Shown here: piece after piece, positions 58,411-64,000 of the stretch
How positions within the stretch are numbered: position 1 is the stretch's first letter
How the letters are laid out: every line of letters starts with the position of its first letter
DNA from: Sanguinoderma infundibulare
Taxonomy: Eukaryota > Basidiomycota > Agaricomycetes > Polyporales > Polyporaceae
Reading direction: 5' to 3'
Assembly (NCBI GenBank): GCA_032821775.1
Contig: JAVLRN010000002.1
Location: 186,001 to 250,000 of the forward strand
Length of the DNA: 64,000 nucleotides
The notes under the pieces: model-generated
Databases searched by the model: none
What the model was told of the DNA's origin: nothing
What the model saw: only the letters and a program-made list of their open reading frames with translations
Position numbers and translations under genes: made by a program

Positions 58411-59074
58411 TCTCGAGTCCGCCCTCGCTGCAAATTGACTTTCTTCTGCCGACTTGATTGCATAAAGCGGGGTTATGTCCATGTATAGACTTACATACTC
58501 GAATTACTTTATGTTAATTACTGTTATACCTCAAATAATTAAGGCGCTTCTGCCCATTGGACATCCAGCGACTTCTTGCCTCTGACCAGCGACCAGCAGC
58601 TGCGGTAGTTCGATGCAACTCCTCGGCTCCGTCGGTTTTCCAGTGCTCGGACCTCTTGGTCCCACCCGTCAATTCTGTCACAGCAAAATGACGACTACAA
58701 CCTGCGCTAGCGCGGCTCACGATGGCCCTGGGGCCGTCAGAGCAGGGTGAATGTTGAGGACCGTTCGCTTCCAGTGCAGAGGCCGAGCGACCATCATATC
58801 TCGAGGACTGTTGCGCAGTGCGGGTCATGCACAACTAGCTTGTGCGTTTCTCCTTTTCTACCCGAGGCGGCATCGAATCCGATCAATGGAGCAAGACATG
58901 TTCCCCGGTGACACCGCCCTTTCGCGACTCCTTCGTCTTTACTTCACTTTCGTTCAAAGAAGACGCCGCATGCCGCCTCGTGCCAACGCGCGCTCGTTTC
59001 CTTGGTAAGCAATTCTCGTACGTGCGTCCCTTGGGGCCACACTCATACAGCGGCTCTCCAATTGCACGTCTCGC
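58411..59074. promoter_or_regulatory. Divergent promoter region of AC40 and the helicase gene
   Basis: A gap of about 660 bp between two divergent, apparently essential genes. Individual elements were not identified. Confidence 0.45.
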
Positions 59075-62074
59075 ATGAACCTAATTATATCGCCAGCCGC
59101 AAAACAGGGAGCCAGCCAGCACCCGCACCTTCGGTCTCCTCTTTGCCCTCCTGGCGTCCACCATGCCATCTCTCACCCAGAATCTGTCCCTGTGCTCCCG
59201 GTCACCGTCCCTGTGAAACGCTTCAAAGCCGATTCTTGTCTAGCTCTCGTCGACTGGCTCAGTCTCTCATCTCGCAGCGGCGCTCCCCGTCCTGTGGCTG
59301 TCTCTGTGAGGGTTACGAAGAGCGGGTTCATTGAGGCCGTCGCGCTCGCCACGCCTGACGTCGACGCGGTCTTCCAAATAACCGTCTCAAAGCATGCGTC
59401 TCCGGCCGCCCTCGCATCTGTCCTACGTCACCCCAGCTGCCTCTTCGTCGCGTTCGACATGGCCCGCGTCGCCCTCTTGCTCCGTCACCAGTTCGGCGTG
59501 CATATCCGCGGCGTCGATCTCTCGACGCTACCGCGCGCGTCGGGAGACCACCACGCTTCCGTCAACCTCGCCCAGGCGCTCCTGGACAGCCCGATCCGCG
59601 CGCACGCTATCCACGCTCTGTTCTACCACCACTCGAACAGGGACCTCTGTCTGCGCACGTGGCTCTCTGCACAGTGAGTTTCATGCTTGACTGCTAACGT
59701 CTTCTCGTCGTTTCTGACGACAGCGCAGCATCGCGTTAAAGAGCATCCCGGACGTCGAGCACGCGCTCAAGGTCGACATGGAGAACCTCTCTGCTGCTCA
59801 ACTCGCATGTCTCTCCCAACTCGTGCTCAACATCGAGCTCCTTGATGCCGCACGGCCCACGCGCATCGACAACGACTTTGACCACGTCCGGCTGGGCTCG
59901 AAAGGCAGCGTCACCGTGCAGAATGCCCGCTTCAAAACCAAGGTTCGCGGCAGCGGCCAGGTGGGCTATATACTTCACCGAGTGTACGTCGGCTGACCCG
60001 CAGACATAGACGGTCGTGTACATCAACGGAGGCAAGGCCAAGGCGCGCGCCGTCGGCAGCAAGGGCAAGCAAACAACCCTTCGACTTGTCAAGGGAACGC
60101 TCCCGGACGTGGTCGAGAAGGTGTGCATCGTTGGGCGTGAGGAGCCGACGAGCGCGGAGTCTGCGCACGACGAGTTCGTCCTGCGCGTCCTGCAAGGCAG
60201 CGCGCAACTGGACGATTCACCGTTCGTCCGCATGCTGTGGTTTCCGCCGTGCAAGCACAAGACTGGCGGACGGAGGAAAATGGTCACCGCGGTCGAGGAA
60301 GAAGATGTGTCGATAACGACGCCGTCATTTCAGAAGCTGAACCCGTCTCAGCAGACGGTGGTGCGGGCAATGCTCCGAGGGACAGGCGAGCCCTTGGTCG
60401 TCGTGCATGGTGCGTTGTCCGCGTTTCGGCAGTGTTCGACGCTTTTATCATACAATCGGGCGAATTGTACAGGGCCTCCTGGAACGGGGAAGACGACCGC
60501 GATCGCCGCGGTGCTCGAGCACTGGGAGAAGAACCGGGAGCGAGCATGGGTCGTTGCGCACTCGAACGTCGGCGTGAAGAACATCGTGGAGAGCCTCGTC
60601 AAGCGCGGCATCGACTTCAAGATCATCGTCTCTCACGACTTCTACTACGAATGGTCAGTCGCCCTTGCTTGCTTCCATTGCGCGCGCGCGTGCGTGCGTG
60701 TGGGCTATGAGTTCTGATCTCTGTGAACAGGCATGAGCACCACTACGTCGACATCTCCGACCACCTGATCCAGTCGGACAAGCTGTTCAACGCGCTCAGG
60801 CCTGTGAGGGACGTCATCGGGACGTCTAAGATCGTGCTCTGCACACTCTCGATGCTGTCAGTGTCGAATATGCAGGACCATGGCGTGTTTCAGCACGTCC
60901 CGGTAGAGAGGCTGATCGTGGATGAGGCGTCCCAAATCGACACGTTTGAATTCATGGTGAGTATAAACTATCCATGCGACGATGATTACGATGTTCCACG
61001 GAAATTTGGAATTTGCAGCATCTCTTCCACAAGTTCATGAAGCTCACCAAGGTGTGCATGTTTGGGGATCCGAAGCAGCGTACGTCACCTTTTTTGTGTG
61101 TGCATTGTGTACTTCAACTGAGCGGCTCACTGGGTCCTTGTTTCGCCAGTGCCGCCCTTTGGGAAGGAGACCGCGCCGAAGATGAAGACGATCTTCGATT
61201 TCGCGCACTTTCATGCATCGTCGTACTTTCTCGATACTCAATGCAAGTCTCCGTCGTCTGTGCTTCGTTTGCGCTGACTATATACGGACTATGTGCGCGG
61301 CAACAGATCGTATGCCGGTCCCGCTCGGGGACTTCATCTCCAAGAACGTCTACGACTCGAAGCTGCAGTCCGTGCATGCGGTGAACTCGCACGCCTGCGT
61401 GAAACTCGTCGACGTATGGAAAGGAACTGAAGAGGCCACGGGATCCAGCCGGAAGGTGCGTCATCGTCCGCTCCCCTCAAGCGTTTTGAGAGCTAACCGT
61501 ACTCCGCACCCGCACAAAAGAACATGGAGGAGGTGCACACGATCGTGAACCTCGTCAGGAAGTACTACAAGGACGAGGCAAAGTTCTGCATCATCACGCC
61601 GTACGACGGACAGCGGGCCGCGATCGTCGCCGCGCTCAAGGCCGCAAACCTGCCTTTCGCCAACGTCTACAATGTCGACAGCTACCAAGGTACGAGGACC
61701 ATTCCCCCCTTACCTTACCCGCACTCCGCAACTGCAGTTCTTCGTCAGGGCGTGCACGCTGACACAGTCTCCATCCCGGCACAGGGCACGAGGCGCCGTA
61801 CGTGCTCATCTCCGTCGTGCGCACGTCCGCGCCCGGGTTCCTCAAGTCGCTCAACCGGATGAACGTGATGCTGACGCGGTGCCAGGCCGGCATGGTCCTC
61901 GTCACGAACCGCGCGTTCCTCCGCGGCCCTGCGCGCAAGACGCTCCTGGGGAAGCTCGCGGAACACTGGGAGGCTGCGGGTGGTGGTGGTGATGCTGATG
62001 GGGCTTGGATCGATGCGATGAAGGTCGCGGACGGCAAGGCGAGCTTGCCGGGTGCGGCGCGGCGGTCCTCGTAG
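59075..62074 (+). CDS. UPF1-like superfamily-1 helicase
   Basis: Ten exons (59075-59673, 59729-59942, 60010-60409, 60473-60653, 60731-60956, 61019-61079, 61150-61242, 61307-61455, 61521-61689, 61785-62074) join in phase to 793 aa. Helicase motifs, with residue numbers from this start, are Walker A GPPGTGKTT (405-413), VDEAS (528-532), GDPKQLPPFG (556-565), DTQYRMP (about 589-595), NVDSYQG, and RMNVMLTRC with Arg729. The N-terminal 270 residues include a FVAFDMARVALLLRHQFG region that recalls a degenerate RNase-H-fold exonuclease; this is an inference. Intron 7 is GC-AG (GCAAGT donor at 61243). The start is uncertain; a well-placed ATG at 59163 is out of frame. Confidence 0.85.
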
Positions 62075-63280
62075 TACTAGTACCAAGTCCGAGTGCGCGT
62101 CTGTGAAGGGGATGATCGTGTCGAAACCTGTTGGGCGGTTTGAGTGCGTCGCTGCTATTCAAGTTCCGAGTTGGTGTTCATGTGCGGAGAGTTGTTAGTC
62201 GCGGAATACGATCGGCGGCTTGTCCACAGCAATGTATTTCGTTCGCGCGGATTTGTGGCTGTGTGGGTGCGATAGCCGAGGCGTTGAGTAGCGTGTGGCC
62301 AAGTGCGGCAACTGGGCGACGGGAGTACCAAGTAGAACGGCTATGATAGGGCGTGGTTTGGGCTCTATAGTACAGTAGGAGCATGTTTTAGGGACTATAT
62401 TACGTTAGGAGGGCTCTGTGCGATGGTATAGGCATTTCAGAGACAGGAGGACATGTTCCGGGCACAAGCGCACTCAGTTCACGCAGTGGGGAATTTAACG
62501 AGAATGATGCATTTCATTGGAGCTACGCTAGACATAGTACACTAATTGTATATACACACTACGCATCCCGCGAATCACGACCCATCCAACTTGAGAGGCT
62601 GCGCATTGCGCGCAAGGGAGCCTGAGGATGTTGAGACGTGTGTCCCCGCGCCGCACGAACTAGCTCACCCTGGAGTGTCGCTTGCTCGGTTTTTAGTTTG
62701 GGGATGTTGAGAGATGAATAGCGTGCGGGAGGTGGCTTGCGGAGGAATACCGGAAGTGGCCGACGTCGTCCGTGGGTGAGCGGAGACCGTACCAAGCGTC
62801 CATACTGTGAAAGGTTGAGATTCGTATGTGAAGTCCTGGAAATTCGATTAGATGTCAGTGCGCCGCGTGGGACTCAAACACAACACGAGCCTGAACGTAC
62901 CATGTTCGGGTATCGCGCAAGCGAACGGCACAGTACCATGTTCTGGGCGGACACGGTACCAAGATGTGTGCCCGGAGGAACAACAGACGTCCTGTCAAAA
63001 GACTGCAGTTAGTGTTCGCGGGCACCGCAATCGGAAGAATGGTGTACCAAGTGTGAATGTGACGGGATCACATCCTTGAACTTGGTCGATGCTGAGTCTG
63101 GTCGAGATATCATGACCCCCGCAAAGTACGTGAATTCAGGTGACGGACGTACCAAGTTGTGCATGCGCACACCGAGAGTCGTGCAGACTCGGACTGTGCA
63201 ACGCGACCTCCGTTTTCCCGCTTTCGGTTTCAGTCTGCTCGGGGCGTGCGCCTGGAAACACTTTAACCTGCTGACCCCAG
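62075..63280. other. Intergenic stretch with scattered GTACCA motifs
   Basis: No gene is supported. The hexamer GTACCA recurs about ten times between 62320 and 63285, several times before ATG or AAG (for example CGTACCATG, GGTACCAAG). I see no larger repeat unit. Confidence 0.4.
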
Positions 63281-63284
63281 TACC

Positions 63285-63940
63285 AAATTGCCATCATCGT
63301 CACCGTCGCGGTGGTCGTCTCCACCCACAGCACGCGGCGAGGCCTTCGGCACAGCGGTAGCAGCAGCCCCGCGCTGGAGATGAGGCGGGAGCTGGCGTGG
63401 GGCAGCGCCAGGATGCAGATGCGGTGGAGGCACACACGTCGATGCACCGCTCGCCGTGCTAGAGAAGGTGGCAGACTGGGTCTTCTTCTCGCGCTTCGCT
63501 TGGGCAGCTTCACGCTCCTTGCCGAGCTGTTCCTTGCGTTCGCGCTCGCACGTCTTGCGGACCTGGTTGGCGTAGGCCCTGCAGAGCTCAGGGTTCTTCG
63601 CGGCTCCTCTCGTGATGCCTTGGTCGTCGGTGTCGGCGTCTTCACTGTCGCTTGGTACATATCGTCGTTGTCGAAGCTGTTCTGGTCACCCAGTGTGAGT
63701 CCCTCCAACTTGAGGGCCGTCGTCGTCAACAGGGGAAAGTGGCTGAGTGTCTGACCTGCTGGATGTCGTACTTGTGGACGAGCCACCTCTGGTGAGCCCA
63801 GGAGGGAAGCTAGGAGAAAGCGAATTGGTGGCACCGCTAGTCCCTGAATATATGCGATGAGAATCACTCGGACATAGCGATGAACAGAACTCACACGCCT
63901 TCCAAGCAGAAGCAGGGGTGATCGTGACTGTCACAATCAC
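63285..63940 (-). CDS. Partial hypothetical gene at the window edge
   Basis: The minus strand carries coding-like text in two frames. About 63560-63730 encodes LKLEGLTLGDQNSFDNDDM. Another frame encodes KNPELCRAYANQVRKTCERE followed by KEREAAQAKREKK and a tail rich in Gly and Asp ending at about 63270. Upstream, a hydrophobic start (MIVTVTITPAS at 63940) may be a separate exon. The frames should be joined by an intron I could not place. It may be a membrane protein with a charged cytoplasmic tail. No family was recognised. Confidence 0.35.
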
Positions 63941-64000
63941 GAGTCCCCGCGCGAACAGGCTTGATGGAGTCGTGCCTCCGCTTCCACTCCTGCCATTCTG

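Noticed and set aside
63136..63894. A single 252-aa minus-strand gene
   Set aside because: From about 63590 downward a different frame has better coding character (KNPELCRAYANQVRKTCERE), so the long ORF mixes real and shadow sequence.

Overview
The window is nuclear DNA of a filamentous basidiomycete, most likely a wood-decay polypore (Agaricomycetes, Polyporales). Protein-coding genes are cut by many introns, mostly 45-80 bp and GT-AG, and can be rebuilt codon by codon. Several families seen here are typical of Agaricomycetes: DUF6533 membrane proteins, F-box/WD40 fusions, expanded F-box/LRR-like proteins, and a KDZ transposon carrying a TET/JBP gene. I found no rRNA, tRNA or CRISPR.

Left flank (1-17.6 kb). 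A roughly 2.5 kb tandem duplication holds one apparently intact multi-pass membrane protein gene and one decayed copy. Next come a cystathionine gamma-synthase gene with a full four-exon model, a poorly resolved 4 kb stretch with only small or degenerate ORFs, a CFEM secreted protein, a fused F-box/WD40 gene, a short coding-like minisatellite, and F-box/LRR-like gene A, which is cut short by an in-frame stop.

Centre (17.7-37.7 kb). About 20 kb is a single DNA transposon of the Kyakuja-Dileera-Zisupton (KDZ) class. It has a perfect 21-bp terminal inverted repeat (17696-17716 and 37650-37670) and subterminal GCCGGCCGG-rich blocks in both arms. It carries a 9-exon transposase with an open 1134-aa model and a 5-exon TET/JBP dioxygenase with all predicted catalytic residues. 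Its other genes encode a 262-aa protein, a divergent HMG-like protein (damaged by an in-frame TGA), a zinc-cluster protein plus a coiled-coil protein, and an acidic protein built on a 24-residue repeat. The left arm holds about 3 kb of nested direct and inverted repeats. The pentamer TGCCG/CGGCA is conspicuously dense through the element. This is the most interesting system in the window: a large transposon with its own candidate DNA-methyl-cytosine oxidase, probably still carrying a competent transposase.

Right flank (37.7-64 kb). Two small YCII-domain paralogues lie 9 kb apart. Between them are a broken KEN-box gene, a DUF6533 membrane protein gene, a poorly resolved stretch and an LRR-like remnant. 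F-box/LRR-like genes B and C form a tandem pair around an unknown polypore gene. Then follow an NmrA-like oxidoreductase, the RNA polymerase I/III subunit AC40 (with a TA-flanked MITE-like insertion in an intron), a UPF1-like superfamily-1 helicase using one GC-AG intron, and a partial gene at the window edge. Housekeeping genes (cystathionine gamma-synthase, AC40, helicase) are intact. Lineage-specific families around them are duplicated and partly decaying, as expected for a repeat-rich accessory neighbourhood.
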